Made by a program: the position numbers and the translations under genes
Shown: positions 23,001 to 34,947 of the stretch, piece after piece
Layout of the letters: each line of letters opens with the position of its first letter
Position numbering within the stretch: position 1 is the first letter of the stretch
Assembly (NCBI GenBank): GCA_021234155.1
Contig: JAJEKV010000212.1
Span: 744,001-808,000, forward strand
DNA: 64,000 bases
Direction of reading: 5' to 3'
Source: Isoetes taiwanensis
Lineage: Eukaryota; Streptophyta; Lycopodiopsida; Isoetales; Isoetaceae
The notes under the pieces: model-generated
What the model was told of the DNA's origin: nothing
The model's input: the letters and a program-made list of their open reading frames with translations, nothing else
The model's database searches: none

Positions 23001-25439
23001 GATAATTTAGAAGTGTCCATAATCATTTTCGCCTCATACCGAGAAGTGTTCCTCTTCTTTCTTCACCTTACACAAGCTCTTTCTCAGAGGGACATGTCAG
23101 AACATAAACATAGCAGTAATTTATGGTATTAGTGCTACATATAAACATAGTAAAAAATATGGTATTAGTGCTACATATAAAATTAGTGACAAAGATGCAA
23201 GTTTGGGACTTCCTCGCAACTAATTAGTAACCTAATACTAAATAGTACAAATTTAGTAAATAAAATCAAATGCAATGCTAACTAGCAATTAAATTTGTGA
23301 TTAGTACATAATAACCACAAACATTAGTACAAGCCAACCTAATTAAGTGCTATTTAGTTTAGCAAAGACTAATATATAACATACATTTTACTATTTAGTG
23401 CCTTGACGCCAATAGTTATTATTAGCAATATCTAATGCTAATTTGCGATTGTGCAACCACTAAGAAATATACCTTGATTGATTAGCGCTTACTTAATCCC
23501 AAATATGGCCTCCAATTTCATCATGGCAGATCCTTTTTTCTCTAGTCAACTCAAGATCAAAATTTAAATGTTGGAAGCATATTTAGGTACGCAATAAAGA
23601 CACATGCTATCCGACGCCATCAAGACATTTAGGTAATGCATAGTTCTGAACTCCAACTATGGACTGCCATCATTTTCTACAGATCTACATAATGTATAAT
23701 GCTAACCAACAAAAACCAATTGCTAACCAGATCTTGTGGCAAGAATTTCCTTTTTAATGTATATAAAAAAAAAAAATTTACTTAACTACAAACCTAGCCC
23801 TGTATGCAGTGTTCTATTAAGAACCAATGAAATTTATCAAGCAGCCATTATTAACAGAGAATGGAAGCAAATATGTGGAGTACCTCACTCGCCCTAGAAA
23901 ACTCGGGATGTGGCATGTCCGTATGTAAATATTGGACCTACTACTTTCTGATATAAAACATATGACAGAGCAAAAGATTAGGTCGAAGTTGCAATTGAAC
24001 ATTTCAAAGAACAAGTGATATTTTTTTTCTCAGATACCTTTTGCTAGGAAAACAAGAAGAACCATGAGCATGAGAGGAAAAAATTCAGAGCACAAGCTAG
24101 CTATTTGTGCATTCTTACTTATGTTCATAACAACACTTATAATGTTAATTAAAATGAGTCATTTCAATTTCGTGGATGCATTTTTTATTGTGTTCGTTTC
24201 TATGACCGCCTCATTTCCAAATTAACATTGAACAGAGACCACCTAATTTCCAAATTAACATTTGGCGCACTCATTTCCAAAACCGAAATGCATAAGCATG
24301 AAAATAATACCTTCTTTTCATCATATAACTCTTCAATGCATTAAATCTCTACGTAAGAACTAAATTTCAACCTTGTTTTGGTTTTTACGTGACCGCCGAA
24401 TGCCCGATCCATTTTGCAATTCGAAATGCCACCACCCCTTGAATGAAATGATTTAAATTCATGCCATATGCTCTCAGATAAATTTCAAGCAAATGGCGCC
24501 CTTTATCTCGGCTAGATTGCAAGCATCCGCTCGATAGCAACAGCAAGAAAGCTCTCCATAGTCATCGAAAATGTGGGAAAAACTTTCCCCGAAAATGTTG
24601 GGAGGGAATCAGGTGAATAATTAGTGCTAACGTAATTCAAAATTATTCGAGAATTAAGGAAACGGTTAGGGCTATTTTTTAGTCCTAATTTGTTTTTATT
24701 TGAGCCACCCTAATGTGCTTGGACCCTTATCTGAATTTGTTCAGATCAACACAGACGGCAACACAAACAGGCATTTTGGTGTATGAATTACTTGATTTTG
24801 AAACTAGCTGAATTAATTCTGAAACTATTCTGAAACTATGCTATGTTGTGCTGAATTAATTCTGAAACTATGCTCTAGTATGTTGTTGTGCTGAATTATG
24901 CTCTATGTTGTTGTCCTACTATATTTGTACAGATCTAGATCTGATGCATTATTGTCTCCTTTTGCTACTTGCACCCTTGCTACTTTAACTTCCAGATTTT
25001 GTCGTAGTGCATCTTCCAAATAATGAATGCTCAATGCCCTTGCTGACATAAAAATCACTTCTGCAGAAGTATTGCAGGCATTTTCTCAGCGTTGTAAGAT
25101 TATGAAAGCAAAAGGCAATCCAGACTTATGAATTGAATCCATTGTGTTATTCTTCTTATTCTTGCATGATCTGTTATGATGTGTTTCGCTACCATTTGCC
25201 TCTGAATATCCTTGTTAGCAATATAAGTTAATCCAGCATTTGCAAGTCATTATACCTGCATAAATTGTTTTACAATGAAATTAAGTTATCAAAGTGCTTT
25301 CCCTAAATGATGAAGTTGCCTCTCTGCTTGTTCCACTTCAAACTCTCTGCTTTGCACCAGATCATTGAAAAAGAGCTCAATATGGTTTTCCAGAATGTAG
25401 ATTTTTTTTGAAGTTCATGCATATGGTGATGAATCTAGA
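23001..25439. other. AT-rich intergenic, no gene seen
   Basis: Stretch with many TTAGTGCTA/ACTAAAT-type words and no long or domain-bearing ORF. Some words resemble those in the intron of transposase-like copy 1 in inverse orientation, too diverged to bound as a repeat. Confidence 0.4.
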
Positions 25440-25504
25440 TGTCAGAGTGTGATAGTTCTCAGGTTCCATAGCGGAGCCTGTGACAGGCATTCTACTGCGA
25501 ATTT

Positions 25505-25768
25505 TTGCAAGCTTTGAGTGATTCAGTGGCTAGAAGAATCCCAAATCCTTCGAATTGCAGTGATAAGAATGAGATTCTTCCCTCATTGGAGGATCTGGTG
25601 CCAAAAAAGCTTTCTAAGGGGTTTTTCAAAAAGGGACTTGATGCTGTTGGATGGATATGCCTGGAATTCATCAAAATGCGCCATTTTTCCCTTCCAGAAA
25701 GGACACACAGATTTCAAACACTGCACTCTCACATTTCAGTTTGTAAGATTCAGCCTTGGTGAAGAAGG
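25505..25768 (+). pseudogene. Exon-like fragment with a splice donor, unknown family
   Basis: One frame reads LSDSVARRIPNPSNCSDKNE, ILPSLEDLVPKKLSKGFFKK and GLDAVGWICLEFIKM. It passes by a frame break into GHTDFKHCTLTFQFVRFSLG and meets a strong donor (GAAG|GTAAGT) at 25769. The peptide has normal protein composition but no domain I know. The donor is the start of a block of about 46 bp repeated at 47197. It may be an upstream exon of the RING-like gene that follows, but that is not shown. Confidence 0.4.
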
Positions 25769-26535
25769 TAAGTCTTCAACCAATAGAGTAGACATTTCTT
25801 CAACCACAAGATATATAGATCTATTGAAGATATCTATTGGTCGCATCTATCGTACCACATGAATTCGAGTTAATGGTTGTGCTGTAATGAAGATTCCCCA
25901 ACGTGGGCACTAATAGCATGTAAGTCTAAGTTTAGACTCTCTATTTTTACCTAGCCACATACTTAGCTTAGTGCCTAAAAGCCTGGAATCATAAATACAA
26001 CTGGCATATGGATAGCCAGCAATACCGCCTCCAAGGTAGGCCGACATGTTGTAAATTGCTGTTTGCGCACCATCGACGCCAGATTGGTAGGGCGTCTTTG
26101 CGCCTCAAATGAAGAGGCTCAAACAGACTAGGAAGGATTTGCTTTCCCTGATCAATGGGTGTTTTTATGCTTGACATACCCATTTTTTGGTAACGACAAC
26201 ACCCGACAAGACCTTTAATCGCGATCGCCAATAAGGGCGAAGTGGCCGTCCGTCATTATGGTGAAGGGTACACCCTTCATCATTCGTCATCGATTTTTGA
26301 GCGCGAATTTTCTTCGAGCCATCCCCTGTTTTATCATAATTTCGAATGCATCATTGCCATCCTCGCTTCAAATCTATTCGGTCGATCAAGCTTCTCCTAT
26401 TCTCTCGTTTTTGAATTCATCAAGCAAGAACGATTTGTGATGGCGCCAATTCGGCGAGGTTGCTGTCCTTTTCTTTTGTGAAGCTCTCAAATTTCCCTTT
26501 GGCCTATGAAGTTCTGACCTTTTTTTTGCTTGCAG

Positions 26536-28325
26536 GACATGCTGATGGCGAGAACGGAATATGAATTCCATGTTAACCGGGCTCTTTCTAACAAAGGAAA
26601 AAAGCCCAAAGAAATTAAGGCAAAAGATGTTCTGAGGCCTTCCATTTTCTTCGAAGTTTGGAAGATGCCACTCAGGAAAGGGAAGATTAACCTGAAATTT
26701 ATTCGGCCTGCCTATGAAACCCAGCTGAACGACCTTCTTGGAAGGATTTACCAAAAATCCAAGCCCACTAACAATGAAGTTAGAGTCACCTTTGCTAGAG
26801 CTTTTGCACGGGCTATTTCCCTCGGCGGTGCAAACTCGAGGAATATGCTATCAACTGGGCATCCTTTGTGGCTGATGCTTTTAGGACTTCGGCGATAGTT
26901 GTCGGGTTAAGCAAGAGGGTAATAGCTACAAAGAAACAAAAGAATGCCATACTCAATCAGCTTTTAGGAGGCTTGTCGCTATGAAAGCTGAAAAGAAAAC
27001 GATATTTTGATGAAAGAAGAAGATTATTTTAGGAAGGAGGGTGCTCTCACTCAAGCTGACTTTCAGATCTCAAAGAATAGAAGAGCGGATATCTGAAAAA
27101 GTGAAGGACGAAGAGGCTTTAGAAACAGCCGGGGCATTTAACAAGAAGCTATTCAAAGGCTTAAAGCACAAGAGGAAATGTGGCGAGACCGTTGGCCAGC
27201 ACCATAAATAAGTTGGATAAAAAATGGATTGAAGAATTTGAAGGCCGACACATCATCGAACTCAAAGAAGAAGTTGATGCCATTGAAAAGCATATGAAGA
27301 TTTGGCATGCCAAATGCAAACATGTTGCTTTTCTCGGTCCTCAACGAGTCCATCAAAATCGGATGCACCTAGGTATGGGTTCCTATGACATGCCTTTCTT
27401 GGATAATAAGGATGCATGTGAAGCATGTGGCCTTTTGTTGCAGAAAGATTATGAATTGCATGTCAAATTAACATGTGGTCACAAATACCATGTTTTTTGC
27501 TTTTCTGCTGTTTTGGACTATATGCATTGCACTGTACCTACCTATCATGAAGAGGTTCCAGGCAGCATATTGCAAGAATTGGTATATAAAGAATACCATC
27601 GTTGAAAGTGACACGAGAGAAAGTGAGAATGATAGTGACACTGAAAGTAACAAGGAAGACAAGAAAAAACAAGGTCGAGGAGGAAAAAAAAGAGGTAAAG
27701 AAGAAGATGATAGCAAACTTCTCTGTACCGCACGCCAATTTGCTCCTGACTTCATTGCAGAAAGAGTTGCAAAGAAGAAGACCAGATCTGTGAAGAAGCT
27801 CAAACTTGAAAAAGGTAATGACTTTGACTCTATTTTTTATTTGTTTTAAAAGTTTTCATGTGCTGTAGCTTGTAGAAATATTTTGCAGGTTTTATTGATG
27901 TGGACAAGTTAAGTCCAGTGAAATTTGCTCATGTCAGCCCTCTCAAAAGCACAAGGAAATCACCGAGGTTGAATGACAACCTGCTGAAAGGTGATGTTAC
28001 CACTCCTGAGAAGAAGAAGATAGGTTCAACAGGTAACATAACTTATTTATTTATGAAATGTTTGTATGCTTAACTTATTCATTTATTCCCATCGATTTCC
28101 GCTACAATGCCATGCGTAAAATGTGAATAATCTTCTTCTTGAACCTCGTGGTCTTCAACATCGAGTCTTTGAACCTCGGGGACAAAGCAGATATTGAGGA
28201 AGTGCTGAAGTCACCAGCACTTGGAGATTTGGCTGAGCAGTATGGGAAGTAGCAGTTCTGAAGAAGTGAACCTTGATATTACCTTGGCAAAGTATTGCCA
28301 GGACAAAATGGTGGAAAAGAAGTGA
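26536..28325 (+). pseudogene. RING-like zinc-finger gene, several exons, unknown family
   Basis: After an acceptor (TTTGCTTGCAG at about 26535) the frame reads DMLMARTEYEFHVNRALSNK, VLRPSIFFEVWKMPLRKGKI, then TFARAFARAISLGG. Frame-shifted coding continues to 27180-27605, with KKWIEEFEGRHIIELKEEVD and a Cys/His cluster CEACG...LTCGHKYHVFCF...MHC. The spacing C-x2-C, C-x-H, H-x2-C is RING-like, but the last Cys expected after the final MHC-x4 position is Tyr. A charged Lys/Glu tail follows. An intron (GTAATG to TTTGCAG, about 27814-27889) precedes VDKLSPVKFAHVSPLKSTRK and SPRLNDNLL. A last exon near 28137-28325 gives LNLGDKADIEEVLKSPALGD and, after a frame change, SSSSEEVNLDITLAKYCQDK to a stop. 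Possible E3 ligase or transposon-borne gene; family unknown. Confidence 0.5.
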
Positions 28326-28639
28326 ATGGTTTTATGAAAGAAAACCACCAATTTTCAAATGTAGGTGGTTTTCTATGGTTTTCAAACTTTAAGTTATAAC
28401 TACTTAACAGTGCTGCTATGACATGCTTATTTCTGTGAAATGTAGCTGTACATTTTGGTTATTTTTGTAAACCCTTCAGCACCATTTAATACTAGTTATG
28501 GTGCCCATCGTTGATGGGCTAGGGTTGTTAGATTTATAAATTAGCTATTTGGACCTTGCCTGCTAGTAGGCTTTCTCGGCCCAAATGGATGGACGAAATA
28601 GAGGTAGAGGTGATCTACTTGCTCAGGTTGAAAATATGT

Positions 28640-28795
28640 CAATGATGAACCTATAGATGTATGTTATGTGCATTTGGCATTTTATATCTTCATAGTTATG
28701 GTGCCCCGCGTCGTTGATTTGTTAATGATGAACTTGTAGATGTATGTTCTGTGCATTTGACATTTTATATGTTCATGGTTATGGTGCCCGATGTT
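28640..28795. repeat. Tandem repeat of about 85 bp beside the outer Helitron 3' end
   Basis: Two units share AATGATGAAC, TAGATGTATGTT, TGTGCATTTG and TTTTATAT, and end in GTTATGGTGCCC. That last motif is also part of the Helitron 3' terminus. The terminus therefore seems partly duplicated inward. A (GGGA)n run follows at 28806-28826. Confidence 0.8.
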
Positions 28796-28826
28796 ATTGA
28801 GTAAGAGGGAGGGAGGGAGGGAGGGG

Positions 28827-30780
28827 AGAGGAGCCTTAATCATAAATCTACACAATTGAGAAATTGTTTTCAGATTATTGGCATGAATAAGCTCTAGCTC
28901 TAAGGATAAATGTTTCAAATTAACTCAAATACTTATGTAAGGCAGATTGTTGTTGGAAAGGTGGTTGTCATTGGGCAACAATTGGTCAATGTGTTTAGTT
29001 TTCAATTGTATAGGAGTATACGTTACTATTGCTCCCTACATTTGTTGACTGAATTCCTTATAGGATTTGTTTGAATTTTAACATGCATGGATGGGAGCTT
29101 GTGCTCTGAAGTTTAGAGTGACTTCGTTGGCTCAAGTCCTTAAGCTATGCTAGTTGTCTCAACGATCTTGTTGAGGATCTATATAATTAGACACCCATAT
29201 CAACCTTGAATCTTAAAGGCATGAGTTGTTGAACCTTGATTATAAAAATTATCACAATCCATTCAAAATCATTCAACTGATTTTACAAAAGAATTTAAAG
29301 ATATTAAATTTAGTTTGTCTATTGTTAATGCATGCTCTTGCATCGCCAATAAAGTGAACAATTCATTTTCTTGGTAAATTGTCTATGGCATGCACCCAAT
29401 GTCAATGATAAAAAGGACCATAGAGGTTTTAGCCAGCCAAATAATGTTCATATGAGCTCAGAGAATGAAAGGGGTTGTGCTCCAAAGGGTGAGCAAGAGG
29501 AGTTGTGCTCAAACGTGTGTAACATGAACTTCTGATATAGGGTGTGCATCAGCATGGGCTTCTAATTTACACCAATGCGTTGCTCTGCTTCAATCTCATT
29601 ATCTGACAATATATTATTGTGACTGGAAAACTGTTCAAAATGTTCATCTCTGCCACGATCTCACATCTGACACATTTGCAACATTACCAAAGCTTGCTGA
29701 TTGTGAAGACAGTCATGGCTCAGGATCTAAACTATTGCAGATATTGTCATCCTTATTTGCTGTGACGATATCTCTCTCTCCAACAGCATTGTCTCCTTCA
29801 GAAAATTGCAAATTCGTTCATATGTGCTTTGTGTAGGGAAGAAATCTCAAATCCCTACCCTATAAGGAAATAGATGCATTCTATTTTACCTGCAATGTAA
29901 AAGGGTCAATAATAGTCATCTTATGTTAACACAAGATTGATAAACATATGCCTGCCCAATTTCGCACAACATATATAATGTGTGATTAAATATAAGAGGC
30001 CAAATATTTGCTTGTACAATTGTACACCACAGCTTTTGTAACAAAATAAAAACGGAATGCAAAATCTTTCAAAGAAGATGGAAGAATCATACACATTAGT
30101 TGTGGCGTTCACTTCAGTTGCTTCAACAGAATAGAAGAATCATATCCATTAGATGTAGCATTAGATGTGGCAGGGGGTTTACAAATGACCTGCATCTTGA
30201 CAGAGGCATCATATGACAATCCTGCGTCCCATTTTTATTAAAAGAAGCCTGTACACAAAAGGAAAAAAAATGCAGCGTTAGTTTCTTCAACCTAACAAAG
30301 AAAAGCTTCCAAATCTCTTTATCACGATAGCAAATTGTAGTCTAGCAGAAATTGATGCATCCTACACAAAGCAAATAAAAAATACCTCATTTCAGATCTC
30401 TCCAAGCCAGACATACACTTTCTTAGTCACTGCAGATCAATCCCAACATGCCAATATTACATAGTGGTTTTCGCCTTTTAAAGACTGGGAGCTATACGAA
30501 GAAGCAAATACTTCCTCAATTCCAGTTTATTCAGACAATGTCCCACTAAGTTTATTCAGACAATGTCCCACTAAGAAACGACACTGTTTTCTTCAACAAA
30601 ACCCAAACGAAAATCAGGAGTCTGGATATAGAAGATACCTTATCGAAGTTCCAGAGACAGTAGGCATGAATCTGTATTACATGATCTCGCTAAATATAGG
30701 GCCTTGCACTTTGCAAGACTTTGACAGAATATATCCATGCCAAGTGCTGGACATGACGTCATGCCATTTTATACTTATAA
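28827..30780. other. Body of outer Helitron, no gene recognised
   Basis: AT-rich, no domain-bearing ORF. A 24 bp unit containing ATTCAGACAATGTCCCACTA is duplicated in tandem near 30528-30577. Confidence 0.5.
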
Positions 30781-31332
30781 CTAGTAATGGTGCCCAGCGT
30801 TGCTGGGCATAAGTTGAGAGTCATTTGTAAACCTAAGAAGGAAGAAGGTTGCGGAGCTATAGGCAGTTCTTCATCATTACAATACCCAGGAAGGAGGAAG
30901 ATTGGAGAGCATAAGCGGTTGTTAATCATTAAAATATTCTAAAAAAAATCCATATTAACGATGACCATGTGCTGAGATGCTGTCATGAGAAAGCAACACT
31001 ATAGATGTTAGTGTATGTCTTATTGGCCAATTTTTTGGCAGCTTGAAAGAATGCAATTGAATAGAATGGTACGCACAATAAATGAAGAATAACAATGGCA
31101 AAATTTTTATTGTGGCAAGAAGTCCCAAAGATAAAGACAACTTCAACCTCAGCTCACTCTTTGTTCAAATAACATTTTTAAGATCGCATTTTCTTCCTCT
31201 AGGGCATAAAAACATAGTGAGGTGATTGCAAAGCTCATGTAAAAGAAAAGTTGTTATGTTTGTTGTGCAATGGATTTGCTGTTCTATGTGTTTTTTTTTT
31301 TGTTGACATGAAGCTATGTTGAAGGGGTATTA

Positions 31333-31482
31333 AAGTTGCCTATGAAATATTCATGTATATGCCCTTTTATTTTATGGTGCATCCTTGCTCTATTGGTAGA
31401 GTTGTATTAAAGTTGCCTATGAAATATTCATATATATGCCCTTTTGTTTCATGGTGCATCCTTGCTCTATTGTTAGAGTCTG
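31333..31482. repeat. Tandem duplication of about 76 bp inside inner Helitron
   Basis: Two units share AAAGTTGCCTATGAAATATT and TGGTGCATCCTTGCTCTATT. A separate pair of direct repeats (AGTACACTCA...TTATTGTTTGTCCACATAA) sits at 32131 and 32772. Confidence 0.85.
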
Positions 31483-33817
31483 CCCATCTAAAAATATAGA
31501 AATGTGGGTCCTATAATTGTTGGAAACCTCTAAATGGATTTCATGTACATGTATGGAGTATTTTGTAATATGTTAATTAGAAGTTAAATTTGCTAAGCTT
31601 GATGGACATGTGGTGTGGAACTTGTAAATGATAAGCCAATGATAAGAAAAGAGAACATTAATAATGCAAAAGTACTCGGGAGAACAATTTATAGTACTGT
31701 AAAAGAGGCAATTTCGTCCTCTAGGAATGCTTCCATGTAGTGCCAAATAGAAAGCTCATGCATCAAAAGCTCTAATATAACTTACTACTTGAGTGAAACA
31801 TCTTTGAGACAAACTGCACTGTAGGACCTGATATTCTTCCGTAAATTGCAAAGTTAGTTCCTGGAAAGGAAAAATAGAGTATGTATTTGAACAAAAGAGG
31901 GACCATTGCTAAAACGTCTTAAGGTCTCTGCAGAGGACTGCAATGCTATGGGTTTTGCAGTTCTTTTAGAAGCTCTTACTACCAAGGTAGAAATCTCCAT
32001 TTCTTCTACCATGCATTAGCTGCTTAAATTGTTCATTTCGCCTATCAATCGCAATCGATTCTCTGCTTGCATAAAGAAATCAAAGAGGAAATACGATATG
32101 CAAATAGATTTCTTGGGCGCAGTCATTGGTAGTACACTCAATTGTTATTGTTTGTCCACATAACAAAGGATTGACCATCATTCATTATATCATACATATT
32201 ACAACATATTACCTCATTTGTTACTGCTTAGCTCAGCTTTTCAAACTGCAGCAAATGCTAAGCTGTTGTGAAGATTTATTGTCCTCTCATATCATTGGTA
32301 GACAATGCTGGTTCTATCTTCTCCAATTTGTAGCAATAATCGGAATTTCGATAAAGTGGAAGCACGACCATAATTATTTCCATGGCTTCTTTACCATTGA
32401 CAAATGATGCTAACCTAGCTCTAGATGTGGGCCGCAGGGGCATAGGGGTTGCATCTCTGGATTTCTCTCATCAGCCTTCTTCAAAAATTCACGTGGCAAC
32501 CAAGTAATTGTGGTGCCAATGCAAGGGAAGAAAGAGCAGATAGAACCATACATTTTCTTTCTCATGCCAATAGCTTAGACAAAAATTCTGCAATGGGCAC
32601 ATTGCAGTTAAACTTCTATATATATTGACCCTGAAAAAGAGATTCAAAATTTGAGGCATGCTGGACACAAAACCTGGTTTATTGCAGTGCTAAGAGAAAC
32701 ATGTTTATCTCGTGTTCAGTTTGGAACTACTTATAACAAATCATCACTTTCGTTCTCCAAATCTGCAAGGTAGTACACTCATTGTTATTGTTTGTCCACA
32801 TAATAATAATTGATTTTGAATCTGCTAAATTAAAATAAATCATAAGAGAATGAAATAAACTGCAATACAGAATCGAGCCACAAAGCAACACACTTTACTG
32901 GCAAATCGTTGACAATGTCAAAGCACATATTTTTCTTTAACCATGTTCTACAAAATGAGGTCTATTTCAACTTCTTTGCTCTGACCACATCGTTCCATGT
33001 TTGTATTTTTATTATGCTTGCATTCGAGAGTGTCTTTCACCAGGAGATTGTTAATCGCTATACCTTGCTATATCTTAATATTTATTCGTTAAGATAGTGT
33101 GCATGCATCTGACATGGTTCCAGAAAAACGGTAAGGTCTACATCTTACCTGCTGCAATCCTCCACGATCAGTAACACTTCGATAAAGGAGATACTGTGTC
33201 TAACTGTTTCCCCGATCCTTGGAATATCGCACACCATGCAAACATAAAAACATGCCAAAAAAGTGATGTGAACAAAGAAGATTTGAACAAGAATTGTATA
33301 GATTGGTTTGCATGCACTCACGTAAACTTTCCCCACAGAGAAGCATGGAATTTGATCAAGGTATCTCTAATGGGCCTTGCATGCTTCAAAAAGTCGACCT
33401 GATGGGTGCCATTGTCAAAGCTGCGATCAGGAGTCTTTTCTGCAGACCGCACGCGATTTCTCGCCAGGGGCTCGAGAAAACCCATACACCGTGAGCAATC
33501 ATAGCACCAAACCGCTTATGAAAACCCATTGGTTGATCAATCCTTCCCATTTAGAGGCGGTTAAAACCAAGCCAAGCCACCAGAATAGGCAGTTCAAGGC
33601 AAGCCTAGGTAGTTCAAGGCAACATTAAGAGATTAAGAACTTACTTCAAAATTTCGACCTCGATTCGCCACGATTAAGGCATGAATTCAGCTCTATGAAT
33701 TCAGATATGAATCATTCGAGAGTATGTGAAGTCGAATCAAGAAACGGATGGTGCCCGAAAGACATGAATGAAGCTAAAAATTAAACACAGAAGCTTCAAG
33801 AAGTACCGCCTTCTTAC

Positions 33818-33898
33818 CTTGAATGCCGAATCAGGCAAATCGTGGCCCGGCATGGCGTAAGAGTCACCTAACCGGGCCGAAAGAGGTCCGGAGGCCAT
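33818..33898 (-). pseudogene. Candidate captured first exon with splice donor
   Basis: An ATG at 33898 on the minus strand opens 27 codons, beginning MASGPLSARLGDSYAMPG and ending in DSAFK. They run exactly into a strong donor, AAG|GTAAGA, at 33818/33817. It lies in the same orientation as the inner Helitron, near its 5' end, where captured gene starts are often found. The parent gene is not recognised. The short length leaves a fair chance that it is coincidental. Confidence 0.35.
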
Positions 33899-34642
33899 CT
33901 TGGTTGATGAAAGATCACTCCGGTTCGTGGAAGTGGCTATGCGAAACATAAGGCTGCGAAGCTTTTGCCGTGGTTAAATCTAAACCCTAAAAGCGGACAT
34001 GTAATAAAACCCTTGAAAAGTAGATAAGATAGCAGATCCCCTCGGAGTTACTTGCCTCGGATGCAAAAAACCAAGGCAAGCCGATGCCCTAACCCATCAG
34101 TTCTCTACCACAAAAACTGAACTTTAGCTCTAGACCGTCTGATCAATCTAGCCTTTGATTTGAGCCGTCCGATCTAGGGCGAGATTCAAGACAGACATAC
34201 ACTATAATTTTATTATATAGGAGGATAAGAAAAAAAAACAGCCAGAATCCACGCATTCCAGAATCAGTTTGTCTCTCCTCCGGAATACCTACATCGAAGC
34301 CAATAACAGGCATGAAGCAACTTGCTTCTCTTGCGACAAATCCTGAAAAGTCAAGCTAAAAAAGGGCACAAAGTCGCTCGTTTCTCCTTCGGAAAAGCCT
34401 GCAAGCAAAAGCGGCCATGGGGCAACTGCATGAATCGATCCAGGGCTCCATGAATCGATGGCCGTCGGACTCGGAAGGGCTTGTAGAATAAAAGGGCGTT
34501 TGGATCATTAAAAAAAGAAATCATATTTAAAAAAAAAAAGGGGCTTTGTTTGGACCCTTCGATCTGGTTAGGCCATTTGTGGCCGTCCGATCTAGGGCTG
34601 GATCCAAATCCAGGAATTACGGCATAACATTATAATATAGGA

Positions 34643-34905
34643 TATGATCTACAGTTTTAACTTGCAATTGGATTGTGTTTACTTGCAATTGGATTGTGTT
34701 TACTTGCAATTGGATAACTTGCAATATATGATCTGCTGTTTTAACTTGCAATTGGATAACTTGCAATATATGATCTACTGTTTTAACTTGCAATTGGATT
34801 ATGTTTACTTGCAATTGGATTGTGTGAGTTCACTTGCAATTGGAAAACTTGCAATATATGATCTACTGTTTTAACTTGCAATTGGATTGTGTTTACTTGC
34901 AATGT
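34643..34905. repeat. Minisatellite of ACTTGCAATTGGATT units
   Basis: About ten imperfect copies of ACTTGCAATTGGAT(T/A), interspersed with CTTGCAATATATGATCTACTG, form a higher-order repeat. The outer Helitron sits exactly at its left edge. Confidence 0.95.
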
Positions 34906-34947
34906 TTAGAATTCAATGGTTGTAATTTCTGTAATGGTTGGAATGGT

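Larger units (their letters stand above)
30781..34225 (-). mobile_element. Helitron (inner, nested)
   Basis: Minus-strand 3' end at 30781: hairpin GCCCAGC-AAC-GCTGGGC, spacer, CTAG, then T. Minus-strand 5' end at 34225: TCCTCCTATATAATAAAATT, preceded by A, with GCCCTAGATCGGACGGC about 40 bp further in. Removing the 3445 bp element restores A|T inside the outer element. The 3' end is nearly identical to those at 59674 and 59679. No replication or helicase gene is present. It carries a candidate captured first exon at 33898-33818. Confidence 0.75.
28492..34642 (-). mobile_element. Helitron (outer), hosting a nested Helitron
   Basis: On the minus strand the 3' end at 28492 reads hairpin GCCCATC-AAC-GATGGGC, then CACCATAACTAG, with T next. 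The 5' end at 34642 reads TCCTATATTATAATGTTATG, preceded by A. Downstream of the 5' end comes CCAGCCCTAGATCGGACGGC, shared with the inner element. Excising the whole span leaves A|T, as Helitron biology requires. No Rep/helicase ORF is seen, so it is non-autonomous. It contains the inner Helitron at 30781-34225, which leaves about 2.7 kb of its own sequence. The pairing of these two ends is inferred from nesting and terminal similarity. Confidence 0.7.

Noticed and set aside
34617-34874. ORFs with LQLDCVYLQLD or QLQVKTVDHIL repeats
   Set aside because: They are translations of the ACTTGCAATTGG minisatellite on each strand.
34643-34905. CRISPR-like array
   Set aside because: Units are contiguous and imperfect with no regular unique spacers, in a plant nuclear context.
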